This document shows positions 15,329 through 24,379 of a DNA stretch of 64,000 nt, one piece after another; position 1 is the stretch's first letter; each line of letters begins with the position of its first letter. The position numbers and the translations under genes are program-made. This DNA comes from Pantoea alhagi (GTDB lineage: Bacteria > Pseudomonadota > Gammaproteobacteria > Enterobacterales > Enterobacteriaceae): NCBI RefSeq assembly GCF_002101395.1, contig NZ_CP019706.1, forward strand, positions 2,294,001 through 2,358,000, written 5' to 3'. Under the pieces are notes generated by a model. That model ran no database searches, was not told the DNA's origin, and saw only the letters and a list, made by a program, of their open reading frames with translations.

Positions 15329-17002
15329 TTAATATTCCCACTGCACATTAAAGCCGAGCGTCAGATTATCCGTCTGATAACCCGCAGGTTTCCAGAGCGG
15401 AGTACCGGCAAACAGGTGATAACCGACCCCCCGATATTGACCGCGCAGACCCAGGACGTTGCCCGCTAATTGTTTTCCTTCTTCCGCATTGTCGGCGCGG
15501 CTGATGATGCGCCCATAATCGATACCTGCATAAAGCTGTTGATTCCACTGCGGAAAATGAAGGTTAATGCTATTGCTCAGAAACCAGCCGCTGTTGCCGG
15601 TCAGGCTGTTTTCACCATCAAAACCGCGCACGCTCCAGCGGTTGCCAATGCTGAAGCGGTCCTGCGTCACCAGTTTGTCAGGCGATACCTGTAACAGAAA
15701 GCGCGGCTGATAGCTCATTTGTATTTCGGTCAGCTGAAAGGGGAGCCAGGCCTGTAAATCAAACATCATCAGTCGGCTGGCACGTTGATAATGGTTATAG
15801 AGCATCTCTGAGGTAGGGCGGTTTCCGAACCAGGGAACGTTGCGCTGCAGACTGAGCGTGGCGTCAAGCACGCCGTTTTGCAGATAGCGGCGATGGGCAA
15901 GCGCCATACGCACATTGGTTATCTCTTTTTGCTGTAGTTCCAGTTCCGTATCGCTGAGAAAATAGCGGTACTGACGTTTACTGATCTGCGTACTTAAGGT
16001 GGTTTTCTGGGTTGCATCGCGATGCAGTAAACGGCTGAGCTGTACGCTAAGGTTCCGGCTTTTACCGCTATAATAATAGCCCGACAGTTCCCCCGTCAGT
16101 GGCTGGCTGTAACGGTTTTCGCTGGCGTAGAAATCGAGCAGCCAGTAACCGTATGGCACTGAATACCAGACGGCATAGTTGCTGCTACCGCGTTCTTTTT
16201 TATATTCCAGCGTCCGTCCCAGGGAAAAATAAAACAGATCGTTAAGCGCTGTGGGGTTATCAAGATAAAATGCCGTGCCGGCCTGATAACGCCCGGTATA
16301 GCGACTGCCGGCGTCATCCAGCCAGAATGCGGTACGCCAGCTGCGGCTTTGTTGTCGTTTAATATGGATATCGGTACTGCCGGGGCGTTCGCCGGGTGCC
16401 AGCTGAATGGCGACGTCGGTATGGGGAATGCGCTGCATATTCTCCAGCCCCTGCTCGACAGCGCGCAGATCCAGCAGATCGCCTGAACGCAGAGGAAAGG
16501 CGGCGTTAAGATAAAGATTATCACTGCTGCCTTCGCTGAGCGCAAGCTGACCCACGCGCCCGGCAACAATGCGTAGCCTGAGCGTGCCGTTTCCCGCTTG
16601 CTGATCGGGGACGCTGATTCTGGAGGTGATATAGCCCGCTTTCATAATGCGGTTTTCCAACAGCCTGACTAAATGACGCACGTTTGGTACGTTAAGGCAG
16701 TGCCCGATTCCACGATCCGCAATGCGCTGCAAAGGGAGCCAGACGGGTAAATCGCTTTTGTTCTCAAGTTGGACCGCTTTTATTGGCAGGCAGTCTGAGC
16801 TATCGATAAATTCACCCATATTATTATCAGTAACAGTGACGCTTCCCTGTACCGCCTTGCCGGTGGTAGCAAGGCTTTTCTGGCGCGCCTTTTGCAGTTC
16901 CTGCTGATGCAGGCTCTGCTGTTCAATAATAACGCTGTTGGAGCCGGAAAAAGAGGTGATGGGCAGGATAAATAACGCCAGTAATAGCAGCCGGTAAATC
17001 AT
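15329..17002 (-). CDS. Two-partner secretion outer-membrane transporter (TpsB, ShlB/FhaC family)
   Basis: A 557-residue outer-membrane protein predicted to secrete and sometimes activate the TpsA protein encoded just upstream. It has a Sec signal peptide (about residues 1-19), a periplasmic region with POTRA-type domains (about 70-230, including SDCLPIKAVQL and YITSRISVPDQQAG) and a C-terminal 16-strand barrel domain. The barrel lid motif WSVRGFDGENSLTG (about 465), with the conserved VRGF, is diagnostic of Omp85-type transporters. It ends in an aromatic-rich FNVQWEY, as outer-membrane barrels do. Length is normal for the family. It lies 90 bases downstream of the tpsA gene on the same strand. 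Confidence 0.9.
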   Translation of the reverse strand: MIYRLLLLALFILPITSFSGSNSVIIEQQSLHQQELQKARQKSLATTGKAVQGSVTVTDNNMGEFIDSSDCLPIKAVQLENKSDLPVWLPLQRIADRGIGHCLNVPNVRHLVRLLENRIMKAGYITSRISVPDQQAGNGTLRLRIVAGRVGQLALSEGSSDNLYLNAAFPLRSGDLLDLRAVEQGLENMQRIPHTDVAIQLAPGERPGSTDIHIKRQQSRSWRTAFWLDDAGSRYTGRYQAGTAFYLDNPTALNDLFYFSLGRTLEYKKERGSSNYAVWYSVPYGYWLLDFYASENRYSQPLTGELSGYYYSGKSRNLSVQLSRLLHRDATQKTTLSTQISKRQYRYFLSDTELELQQKEITNVRMALAHRRYLQNGVLDATLSLQRNVPWFGNRPTSEMLYNHYQRASRLMMFDLQAWLPFQLTEIQMSYQPRFLLQVSPDKLVTQDRFSIGNRWSVRGFDGENSLTGNSGWFLSNSINLHFPQWNQQLYAGIDYGRIISRADNAEEGKQLAGNVLGLRGQYRGVGYHLFAGTPLWKPAGYQTDNLTLGFNVQWEY

Positions 17003-17091
17003 GTCGCTTCCCTGAGAAAATAAAACCGCGCCATCAGAGACGGCACGGTAATTAATGATTTAATGTTGATAATTTATGTCAGGTTTGTACT

Positions 17092-18678
17092 TCAACTGCC
17101 ATAGAACACATTAAACAGGCCATTTTTACCATTATCATAAGGGTTGGTGTCTTTTACAATTTCACCTGCGGATTTTACTTCGTCGATAACCTTAAAGTTG
17201 CCGTCGAGTTCGCCAGAGTTATGGAAATCGGGCGAATAAATCCGGGATTCATAGTATGGAGAGTTAAAAGATTTTAACTTGCCACTGTTGTTTAAAACGG
17301 GGGCGCTTAATACCATGGTGCGCCCGGTAGTAATAAGGCCCTTATTAGTCAGCGAAGTGGTTGCTTCTGCATTTATCTTATTGAAAGCATTCAGCTCGCC
17401 TGAGTTTGTAATATTATCGGCTGTAATGGTGATATCGTGGTTAGCCGCTATCGTACCATTATTAATGAACTTTTTACTGGCATTGATTATGATGTTACCT
17501 CGGTTGCTACCAGACCAAAGGATGGAGGAGGGCGCTGGCTGGCTATATATTTTACCGTTGTTTTCAAAATCACCGGTATCGATATTCAGCTTACTGTAGC
17601 CCCGAATTTGACCACTATTGTCTGTTTTTTCAGTCTTAATTTTAACCGTGTCGGCCTCTATCTGATTCGCATTGGCCAGTTCTTGCGCTTCAAGATTAAG
17701 TGATGAGGATGCGTTGATAGAGTAGCCCTGGTTTAAAATTTTACCACCGCTTGCTAAGGTGGATTCCCCAGCCGAGTTGATCTGGCCATACCCGGTATTG
17801 TGAATATCACCCTGCGCACTGATATTCAGGCTATTGTTTGCGATAATGTAACCGGCATTACGTACCCCGACGCCTTTATCATTGGCAACGACAGTAATTT
17901 TATTGGCATACATGCCGCCTAATGCACCGACATCGACCAGCACGTCATTTTGAGCCTGAGTCTCTTTTAGTTTATTCTGGGCGATTATCCCAGTGTCAGT
18001 TATTTCAACCAGCTCGTTACGTCCGGCAGCGATTGACAGATTCTTTGCGTGTACGTAGCCATTAACCGCGACATAGCGGCCAATCAGGTCGGTATATTCG
18101 CTGAGGTTATCCATCATGCCGAACCAGCCGGAATTATTAACGGTAATGGTTCCTTTTTCCACCTTGAAGCCTTTCAGTTCTTCGCCATCAAATACCGGTT
18201 TGCCGGTAGTTAATGTACTGCGGCTGGTATTAATAAATTCACAGCCGTTACAGGTAATGCCGTTGGGGTTGGCGACAATAACGTGAGCTTTATTACCGGC
18301 AACCTCCAGACTGCCTTCCAGCTTGCTGGCATGGGAAGAGGTGACTTCATTCAGAATCACGCGTGCTGGTCCACTCTTGTCCAGATTATGGTTGCCAACA
18401 ATATTACCGGCAACGGAAGTCTTTGAACCGGTTTTGCTGTTATTAAGCACCAGGCCATTTTCATTAACATCAAAGCGTGAATACTTATTATGTGAAATGC
18501 CGCTGGCGGATGGGGCGTTAATATTCACCGTCTGTGAGCCATTGGCATTGGTGGAGACATTAAGGTTACTGCCAGGAATGTTTTGCGCAGTTACTGCCGC
18601 TTCTGCCGTTACAATGCTGCCGGTAACAAGCATAACTGACAGGCAAAGGCGATTGAACTTAAATTTATTTGTTTTCAT
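17092..18678 (-). CDS. Short filamentous-haemagglutinin-type exoprotein (TpsA)
   Basis: A 528-residue secreted protein. A signal peptide (about residues 1-28, cleavage near AEAAVTA) is followed by the TPS secretion domain (about 30-270). This domain has SHNKYSRFDVNENGLVLNNS, the NPNGI motif and a CNGC pair (about 135-146). The rest is a beta-helix of imperfect repeats rich in NNSG and NKG turns. The protein ends ...GLFNVFYGS soon after the beta-helix. There is no adhesin region, pretoxin domain or CdiA-type C-terminal toxin. Most TpsA proteins exceed 1,000 residues, so this is either a minimal exoprotein or a truncated remnant. No frameshift is evident at its end. tpsB lies directly downstream. 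No immunity gene is visible. Confidence 0.87.
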   Translation of the reverse strand: MKTNKFKFNRLCLSVMLVTGSIVTAEAAVTAQNIPGSNLNVSTNANGSQTVNINAPSASGISHNKYSRFDVNENGLVLNNSKTGSKTSVAGNIVGNHNLDKSGPARVILNEVTSSHASKLEGSLEVAGNKAHVIVANPNGITCNGCEFINTSRSTLTTGKPVFDGEELKGFKVEKGTITVNNSGWFGMMDNLSEYTDLIGRYVAVNGYVHAKNLSIAAGRNELVEITDTGIIAQNKLKETQAQNDVLVDVGALGGMYANKITVVANDKGVGVRNAGYIIANNSLNISAQGDIHNTGYGQINSAGESTLASGGKILNQGYSINASSSLNLEAQELANANQIEADTVKIKTEKTDNSGQIRGYSKLNIDTGDFENNGKIYSQPAPSSILWSGSNRGNIIINASKKFINNGTIAANHDITITADNITNSGELNAFNKINAEATTSLTNKGLITTGRTMVLSAPVLNNSGKLKSFNSPYYESRIYSPDFHNSGELDGNFKVIDEVKSAGEIVKDTNPYDNGKNGLFNVFYGS

Positions 18679-19050
18679 AATAATCCCTTATATATTACCC
18701 TTAGTGAATTTTAGCAAATAAGATTTTTAATATTCTGCGTGCTGTAACGTATGTCACTAACACGGAGACATAAAATAAAGTATTCGCCATATCAGGGAAT
18801 ACACAGTTTTTTAATTAAATATAAACTTTAAGGAAATTAGTCTGATTAACGGCAATCTCCGTATTACTCCAGCGGCGACTGAGATGGGTTACGGCAGAGG
18901 GCCGGGTTAAATCGACTGGCGCATCAGTGGCGTATACCTATTGCCTGGCAGGCGGAAAAAAGAGATCGCGGTGTGACCGTATCAGGCCACGTGGACGGTA
19001 TTGATTAAATAAAAAGCCAGCCTGTATTCAGGCTGGCTTTTTTATACGGA
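18679..19050. other. Intergenic region between tpsA and mltC
   Basis: This 372-base gap carries the tpsA promoter region on its left, which is very AT-rich to about 18840. The right part is GC-rich and coding-like in composition but has no open gene, so it may be decayed sequence at the edge of the inserted segment. It ends with the strong bidirectional hairpin at 19011-19043. Confidence 0.45.
19011..19043. terminator. Bidirectional terminator downstream of mltC
   Basis: GCCAGCCTG (19016-19024) pairs with CAGGCTGGC (19029-19037) around TATT, with five A before and six T after the stem. It lies eight bases beyond the mltC stop on the minus strand. Confidence 0.85.
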
Positions 19051-20130
19051 TTAAAAGCGGTTGTAGCTGCGCTGCGCGTGGCTGACTTTATACAGATAGC
19101 GGCGTGACTCAGCGGACGGGTGGCGGGTCGTCAGGGTTTGATAGACTTCGTCCGGCGAGAGCGCGTTGATCTGAGAAAAGGCCCGATCTTTGTCGCTGGA
19201 GAAGACGCGCAGAACGCTGCCTGCGCCGCCGTTATAGGCGGTAATTACCGCATAGCGGCGTGATACCGGATTAGCAATACCCGCCAGATAATTGCTTTGC
19301 AAAATCGACAGATAGGCGGTGCCGGTATCAATATTGTTTTCCGGATCGAACAGATAACTACGGCTTGGCTTGCCCCATTTACCTTTCATTCTGAACACGT
19401 CAACACCGGCTGAATGCTGAACCACCTGCATCAGACCCAGCGCGTCGGCATGGCTGACCGCATACGGGTTAAAGCTGGACTCGATTTGCATAATCGCCAG
19501 GATCAGAGACGCATCCACGTTATATTTTTCCGCCGCCTTACGTACCATCGGCAGATATTTGTGCGCACGCTTGTCGAGGTGGTTAGGCACCATTGGAATA
19601 GTGACCGACCAGATCACATGCAGGCCGGAAACGCGGCGCTGGAGCCTGTTCTGGATCAGATAATCCGCGAAGCTGGCGGCGCGCCCCTGCCAGCGAATAG
19701 GCTGACCGGTATTATCCAGCACCTGACCATACAGCAGCGGCTCTTTGCTGAGCTGCACATCGTTGGCATCAGAATAGAGATCAACATTGCCGGGATCTTC
19801 ACCAATCAGCAAGGTGGTGATAATCGCCTGACGCAGGCTGACTGTCGGATCGGTACCCGAAATGGTCTCAATGGTAATCGAGCCCTTTTCAAAGTTGATA
19901 TGGCTACGTGTGTAATAGTTATCGCTGTACTTAACGTAGTCTTTTGGCCCGGCTATCAGAACTTCGTTGATGCCCCAGATGTTCTCAATGTTATGAGCAA
20001 ACTGGCCCATCAATATATCGAAGCCGTTGGTGTCTTTTACCCATTCCTCATGGAAAGTCTGTTTTTTACTTCCTGAGCAGGAAACCAGCAGCGGTGCTAT
20101 CACTAGCAAGGCAATAAATTTTTTTTTCAT
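19051..20130 (-). CDS. mltC: Membrane-bound lytic murein transglycosylase C
   Basis: A 359-residue outer-membrane lipoprotein that cleaves peptidoglycan glycan strands to 1,6-anhydro products. The lipobox LLVSC places the lipidated Cys near residue 18. The N-terminal DUF3393-type domain spans about 35-185. The catalytic SLT domain (about 190-350) has the glutamate in ILAIMQIESSFNPYAVSHADALGLMQV and the motif TAYNGGAGSVLRVF. Length equals E. coli MltC. yggX lies 49 bases upstream, and mutY-yggX-mltC forms the same operon as in E. coli. Confidence 0.96.
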   Translation of the reverse strand: MKKKFIALLVIAPLLVSCSGSKKQTFHEEWVKDTNGFDILMGQFAHNIENIWGINEVLIAGPKDYVKYSDNYYTRSHINFEKGSITIETISGTDPTVSLRQAIITTLLIGEDPGNVDLYSDANDVQLSKEPLLYGQVLDNTGQPIRWQGRAASFADYLIQNRLQRRVSGLHVIWSVTIPMVPNHLDKRAHKYLPMVRKAAEKYNVDASLILAIMQIESSFNPYAVSHADALGLMQVVQHSAGVDVFRMKGKWGKPSRSYLFDPENNIDTGTAYLSILQSNYLAGIANPVSRRYAVITAYNGGAGSVLRVFSSDKDRAFSQINALSPDEVYQTLTTRHPSAESRRYLYKVSHAQRSYNRF

Positions 20131-20179
20131 CGTATCTGCGCTGAACCCAAAACAGGGGCCTCAAATGAGGCCCAAAATG

Positions 20180-20452
20180 TTATTTCTCTGGTGGGGTATA
20201 ACCTTCGATATGTACATCTTTGCCTTCGAACAGGAAATTCACCATCTCCTTCTCCAGCACTTTACGATCTTCCGGGTTCATCATGTTGAGTTTCTTTTCG
20301 TTGATCAACATGGTCTGCTTACTCATCCACTTTGACCAGGCCTCTTTCGAGATGTCATTGTAGATGCGTTTTCCCAGTTCGCCTGGGTAGAGCTGAAAAT
20401 CTTGTCCTTCAGCTTCGCGTTGCAGAAACGTACAGAAAATAGTGCGGCTCAT
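20180..20452 (-). CDS. yggX: Probable Fe(2+)-trafficking protein
   Basis: A 90-residue cytosolic protein linked to protection of iron-sulfur clusters from oxidative damage. It begins MSRTIFCTFLQREAEG with the single functional Cys7 of the family and contains YPGELGKRIYNDISKEAW. Length is one residue shorter than E. coli YggX. The ATG shares one base with the mutY stop codon (TAATG), so translation is coupled to the repair glycosylase gene. Confidence 0.96.
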   Translation of the reverse strand: MSRTIFCTFLQREAEGQDFQLYPGELGKRIYNDISKEAWSKWMSKQTMLINEKKLNMMNPEDRKVLEKEMVNFLFEGKDVHIEGYTPPEK

Positions 20453-21540
20453 TACTCTTCCTCTTCAGAAACGCGCATATGCAGCGATATTTGCTGGGGA
20501 TGCCGCAATTCTTGCAGCAGGCGCTCGACCGGTGCGGCTAAACCCACGGCCGGTGGTTGCGCTAAGTTATACCAGAGACCCGCGCCTTCATCCATCGCCG
20601 CGCCCGCAGAAGGCAGTTCCAGCCACATTGGCACAATATCCAGGTGGAAATGACTAAAAGTATGGCGAAAGGCGGTTAACTGCTGCAGCGCCGCGCTACC
20701 GATGCCGCGCGCGGTGAGCCAGGCGCGTAATTCCTCTTCGTTAGCGAATTGCGGAAAGCAAAACAGGCCGCCCCACAGGCCAACAGGCGGGCGCTGCTCC
20801 AGCCAGACTCCCTCGCCGCGCTGCATCAGCAGCATATAACCGGTGCGTTCCGGCAGCGTCTGCCGGGGCTTTTTGCCAGGATAGCTGGCCCAGCTTCCCT
20901 CGGCATAAGCCATACAGCCGTTATTCAGCGGGCAAATTTCACATTTGGGTTTTGAGCGCGTGCACACCAGCGCGCCGAGATCCATCATCGCCTGATTAAA
21001 TTGACTGACGCCAGCCGCAGGCGTGACCTCTTCCGCAATCTGCCACAGGCGTTTTTCCACCTCTTTTTTGCCGGGCCAGCCGCCAACCGTATAGCAGCGT
21101 GCCAGCACGCGCTTTACGTTGCCGTCCAGAATCGGATAGTGCTGGCCCAGCGCCAGCGAGACCACTGCGCCTGCGGTAGAGCGGCCTACGCCGGGCAGGG
21201 CGGCAACCTCATCAAAAGTTTCAGGGAAAATACCCTGATGACGCTCGGCAATGGTCTGCGCCGCCTTATGTAAGTTGCGCGCACGGGCGTAATAACCAAG
21301 GCCGGTCCAGAGGTGAAGCACCTCATCCAGCGGCGCTGACGCCAGATCGTTGACCGTAGGAAAACGCGCCATAAAGCGTTCAAAGTAGGGGATCACGGTG
21401 GCGACCTGGGTTTGTTGCAGCATGACTTCGGAGAGCCAAACCTTGTAAGGCGTTTTGGCCTGTTGCCACGGCAGGGTTTTACGTCCGAAGCGCTGATACC
21501 AGTCCAGCACCTGCTGCGCGAACTGTTGCGCTTGCATCAT
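20452..21540 (-). CDS. mutY: Adenine DNA glycosylase
   Basis: A 362-residue base-excision repair enzyme that removes adenine mispaired with 8-oxoguanine. The catalytic domain has VMLQQTQVATVIPYF with the active-site Glu (about residue 37), the helix-hairpin-helix segment LPGVGRSTAGAV (about 115) and the catalytic Asp in PILDGNVKRV (about 138). The [4Fe-4S] cysteines are in CTRSKPKCEICPLNNGC (about 192-208). The C-terminal NUDIX-like domain recognises 8-oxoG. The frame is open upstream to 21714, but homology and the double ATG set the start at 21540. It is divergent from trmB. Confidence 0.96.
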   Translation of the reverse strand: MMQAQQFAQQVLDWYQRFGRKTLPWQQAKTPYKVWLSEVMLQQTQVATVIPYFERFMARFPTVNDLASAPLDEVLHLWTGLGYYARARNLHKAAQTIAERHQGIFPETFDEVAALPGVGRSTAGAVVSLALGQHYPILDGNVKRVLARCYTVGGWPGKKEVEKRLWQIAEEVTPAAGVSQFNQAMMDLGALVCTRSKPKCEICPLNNGCMAYAEGSWASYPGKKPRQTLPERTGYMLLMQRGEGVWLEQRPPVGLWGGLFCFPQFANEEELRAWLTARGIGSAALQQLTAFRHTFSHFHLDIVPMWLELPSAGAAMDEGAGLWYNLAQPPAVGLAAPVERLLQELRHPQQISLHMRVSEEEE

Positions 21541-21694
21541 GAGAAGGAAAATTTCCGTTATTGCTCTACACTCAGGCAGGCATTCCAGCATAGACATTGC
21601 GCGGAGTAAACCGGAACTTTGCAAGTGCTTGCTTCTGTCCGGTAACTTTGCATAATGCCCGTTTTCCTGAATATGCAGACAGGCAGGCAACGAC

Positions 21695-22414
21695 ATGATT
21701 AATGACGTCATCACACCGGAATTTGATGAAAACGGGCGCCCTTTGCGTCGTATCCGCAGCTTTGTACGCCGTCAGGGCCGACTGACAAAGGGTCAACAGC
21801 AGGCGCTTGATACCCTATGGCCAGTTATGGGCGTAGAGTATCAGGCGGAGCCGGTGGATCTGGTGGCGTTATTTGGCCGGGAAGCGCCGGTGGTGCTGGA
21901 GATTGGCTTTGGCATGGGCGCATCGCTAGTGGCGATGGCCAGTGCAAACCCGGAACAAAATTTCCTTGGTATTGAGGTTCATGCGCCTGGCGTAGGCGCC
22001 TGTCTGGGATCGGCGCAGGAAGCAGAGCTTAAAAATCTGCGCGTAATGTGCCACGATGCGGTTGAAGTGCTGGAAAAGATGATCCCGGATAACTCATTGC
22101 GTATGGTGCAGCTGTTTTTCCCCGATCCCTGGCATAAAGCGCGCCATAACAAGCGCCGCATTGTGCAGGTTCCGTTTGCCGAGCTGGTATTACGTAAACT
22201 GAAGCTGGGTGGCGTATTTCATATGGCTACCGACTGGCAGGAATATGCTGAGCACATGCTGGAAGTGATGAGCAGCGTAGAGGGATATCAGAACCAGTCC
22301 GCCACCAGTGACTATGTGCCGCGTCCGGAAACGCGACCATTGACGAAATTTGAGCAGCGCGGGCAGCGACTGGGCCACGGCGTATGGGATTTAATGTTTG
22401 AGAGGGTTAAATAA
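21695..22414 (+). CDS. trmB: tRNA (guanine-N7-)-methyltransferase
   Basis: A 239-residue SAM-dependent enzyme forming m7G46 in tRNA. The Rossmann-fold SAM motif LEIGFGMGASLVAMA lies at about residues 68-82, followed by NFLGIEVHAPGVG. The active-site region FFPDPWHKARHNKRRIVQ is at about 143-160, and TKFEQRGQRLGHGVWDL closes the protein. Its stop shares one base with the next start (TAATG), coupling it to yggL. It is divergent from mutY. Confidence 0.96.
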   Translation: MINDVITPEFDENGRPLRRIRSFVRRQGRLTKGQQQALDTLWPVMGVEYQAEPVDLVALFGREAPVVLEIGFGMGASLVAMASANPEQNFLGIEVHAPGVGACLGSAQEAELKNLRVMCHDAVEVLEKMIPDNSLRMVQLFFPDPWHKARHNKRRIVQVPFAELVLRKLKLGGVFHMATDWQEYAEHMLEVMSSVEGYQNQSATSDYVPRPETRPLTKFEQRGQRLGHGVWDLMFERVK

Positions 22415-22740
22415 TGGCAATACAGCGTAGCCGCCGTTTACGTAAAAAGCTGCATATCGACGAGTTTCAGGAACTGGGCTTTTCTGTTGCCTGGACGTTT
22501 CCGCAGGGTACTACGGTAGAAGAGATCGATACGACCGTTGATGCCTTTATTCATGAAATCATTGAGCCTAACGGACTGGCGTTTGACGGCAGCGGTTATC
22601 TGCAATGGGAAGGCCTGGTATGTCTGCAGAAAATCGGTAAATGTACCGATGAGCATCGTGAACAGGTTCGTCAGTGGCTGGAAGCACGCAATATGGAAGG
22701 TGTAAAAGTCACTGAACTGTTTGATGTCTGGTGGGACTAA
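22414..22740 (+). CDS. yggL: YggL family 50S ribosome-binding protein
   Basis: A 108-residue small protein of the DUF469/YggL family. It begins MAIQRSRRLRKKLHIDEFQELGF, with a basic N-terminus. Published work on E. coli YggL links it to the large ribosomal subunit; the precise role is not settled. Translationally coupled to trmB by a one-base overlap, and followed by yggN in the same direction. Confidence 0.92.
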   Translation: MAIQRSRRLRKKLHIDEFQELGFSVAWTFPQGTTVEEIDTTVDAFIHEIIEPNGLAFDGSGYLQWEGLVCLQKIGKCTDEHREQVRQWLEARNMEGVKVTELFDVWWD

Positions 22741-22889
22741 AAGCTTAGTCAACGCGCAGACTGGCAATTCAGGCGCGTTAATTGAACGCCTGAAGCGGGC
22801 TGGCCGTGCTGAAAATGCGCCAGGCCAATGACAGCATCTGTTTCACAGGCGTACAGGAAATGAGTCCTATAACGAACCCAGGAGTCTTT

Positions 22890-23603
22890 ATGATGCGTAA
22901 AGCGCTGACGGGCGTACTTTTGCTGGCTGCGGTGCAGGCGCACGCGGCTTATGAATGCCCGGTGAAACCGCAGGATGATGTGGTTATCACGCCGCAATCG
23001 GTACAGGTAGTGGGTGCCAGCGGTAATCTGGTGATCTCTCCGGTGGGCGATCTGCAATACAACGGCAAGCTGATTCAGCCAGATACGGCGACACGTCAGA
23101 AAGCAGTGGATTATCAGGCGGCGCTGCGTCGTGATTTGCCGTGGGTGGATCAGGGCGCATCGCAGCGGCTGGAGAAAGGCCGCGTGGCACTGGATAAGGT
23201 CGTCGTGGAGAAACTGGGAGCCAGCAGCAACGTACGCAAGCGGCTTACCACGCTGGATGAGCAGCTGAAGCAGCAGATGAACCGTATTATTGAGCATCGC
23301 AGCGACGGCTTAACCTTCCACCATCAGGCTATCGATCAGGTTCGTGCTGACGGGGAGCGTCTGGTGCAAAGCAGCTTAGGCGGCGTCGTGCAGGACAGCC
23401 TGAACGAGATGGGCACAAAACAGGCCAGCCAGAGCGATAATCCGTTGCAGGCGATTATGGGCAATCTGGGTGGCTTGCAGCAGGCGATACAGGCAGAGTG
23501 GAGTAACCAGGAGCAGGATTTCCAGAACTTCGGTCGTGAAGTCTGCAATCGCGTAACCGCCCTGGAAAACCAACGGAAAGCGGTGTTAGCCGGAATTAAA
23601 TAG
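22890..23603 (+). CDS. yggN: DUF2884 family protein YggN, exported
   Basis: A 237-residue protein of unknown function with an N-terminal Sec signal (MMRKALTGVLLLAAVQAHA). The mature part begins YECPVKPQDDVVITPQ and contains ITSDGLTF-like HRSDGLTFHHQAIDQV and NLGGLQQAIQAEW, all close to E. coli YggN. The frame is open from 22806, but AGGAGT at 22880-22885 and the signal peptide place the start at the double ATG (22890 or 22893). In E. coli yggN is followed by ansB and yggM; here an unrelated AT-rich patch follows. Confidence 0.88.
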   Translation: MMRKALTGVLLLAAVQAHAAYECPVKPQDDVVITPQSVQVVGASGNLVISPVGDLQYNGKLIQPDTATRQKAVDYQAALRRDLPWVDQGASQRLEKGRVALDKVVVEKLGASSNVRKRLTTLDEQLKQQMNRIIEHRSDGLTFHHQAIDQVRADGERLVQSSLGGVVQDSLNEMGTKQASQSDNPLQAIMGNLGGLQQAIQAEWSNQEQDFQNFGREVCNRVTALENQRKAVLAGIK

Positions 23604-23674
23604 TAAAATGCCCTGACGGCCTGAGAGGGCAGGCAGGGCGCTTATCGTCGTTCACATCCGCTGAATAAATAATG

Positions 23675-24379
23675 TTAATTCAGTGGTACAACATCGCTAA
23701 ATTTAATATAGCCTTTTTTATCGCTTAGCCGATCCTGCCTGGTGGGATCGTATAGGGCGACATACATCCATTCTTTATTAATGGTTTTTATTTTTACAAC
23801 ACTTTCATCACGAGTAAATGTATAGCTGGTTTTAGCCCTCTCTTTGGGTTCATGCTTGAGTTTCCCGCTTTTTGTATTCGAATTAAGAACATATGAGGTT
23901 AAGTAAGGGAAGCTGCCACCATAAACGCAGCCTGTATCGTCATTTGTTTTTGTATTAAGGTTCAGGGCAGTCGGCGTAAAAGAAACAAACTCGGCGATAT
24001 AGTTATCTGCATCGCATTCAATATAATGTTTAATATCTTTGATAACCAAATAACCTTTTTGGTTGACATACCACTCTTTATACTTAAAGAAATTATCAGG
24101 TATATTTGTAAAATGGCTTTTTATGAAGTTTATTTTTTTATTCTCACTGCCATCCATTAAAATATCAATGACTTTCATTTTCTGCGGTGAAGTTTCAGAT
24201 GGGAAATACCTGAAGCCTAACTGCGGCGTGTTTACGGTAGCATCATCATTCCATTCGGCTTTCCAGTAAGCCTGAAAAGTGCCATCTATTAGTAACTGCT
24301 CAGCGAATGAGTAATGAGTTAAAGTTAAAAAAGAAAATGAAAGGAAAAACAATGATTTTAAAAGAGTTTTGTTAATCAT
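23675..24379 (-). CDS. Secreted hypothetical protein coupled to a DUF5675 gene
   Basis: A 234-residue protein I do not recognise. A clear Sec signal peptide (about residues 1-26, ending HYSFA) predicts export. The mature region is polar and beta-rich, and has only two cysteines (in HYIECDAD and DTGCVYGG), which could form a disulfide. The C-terminal segment WMYVALYDPTRQDR...GYIKFSDVVPL has the look of an SH3-like wall-binding domain, a weak impression. It starts at an ATG overlapping the TGA of the upstream reading frame (ATGA), so it was translationally coupled to the DUF5675-like gene. The region is AT-rich compared with yggN and hemW and replaces the ansB-yggM genes of E. coli. Confidence 0.65.
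   Translation of the reverse strand: MINKTLLKSLFFLSFSFLTLTHYSFAEQLLIDGTFQAYWKAEWNDDATVNTPQLGFRYFPSETSPQKMKVIDILMDGSENKKINFIKSHFTNIPDNFFKYKEWYVNQKGYLVIKDIKHYIECDADNYIAEFVSFTPTALNLNTKTNDDTGCVYGGSFPYLTSYVLNSNTKSGKLKHEPKERAKTSYTFTRDESVVKIKTINKEWMYVALYDPTRQDRLSDKKGYIKFSDVVPLN

Noticed and set aside
17092..18678. CdiA-type contact-dependent inhibition system
   Set aside because: The TpsA has no pretoxin domain or C-terminal toxin and no immunity gene follows it.
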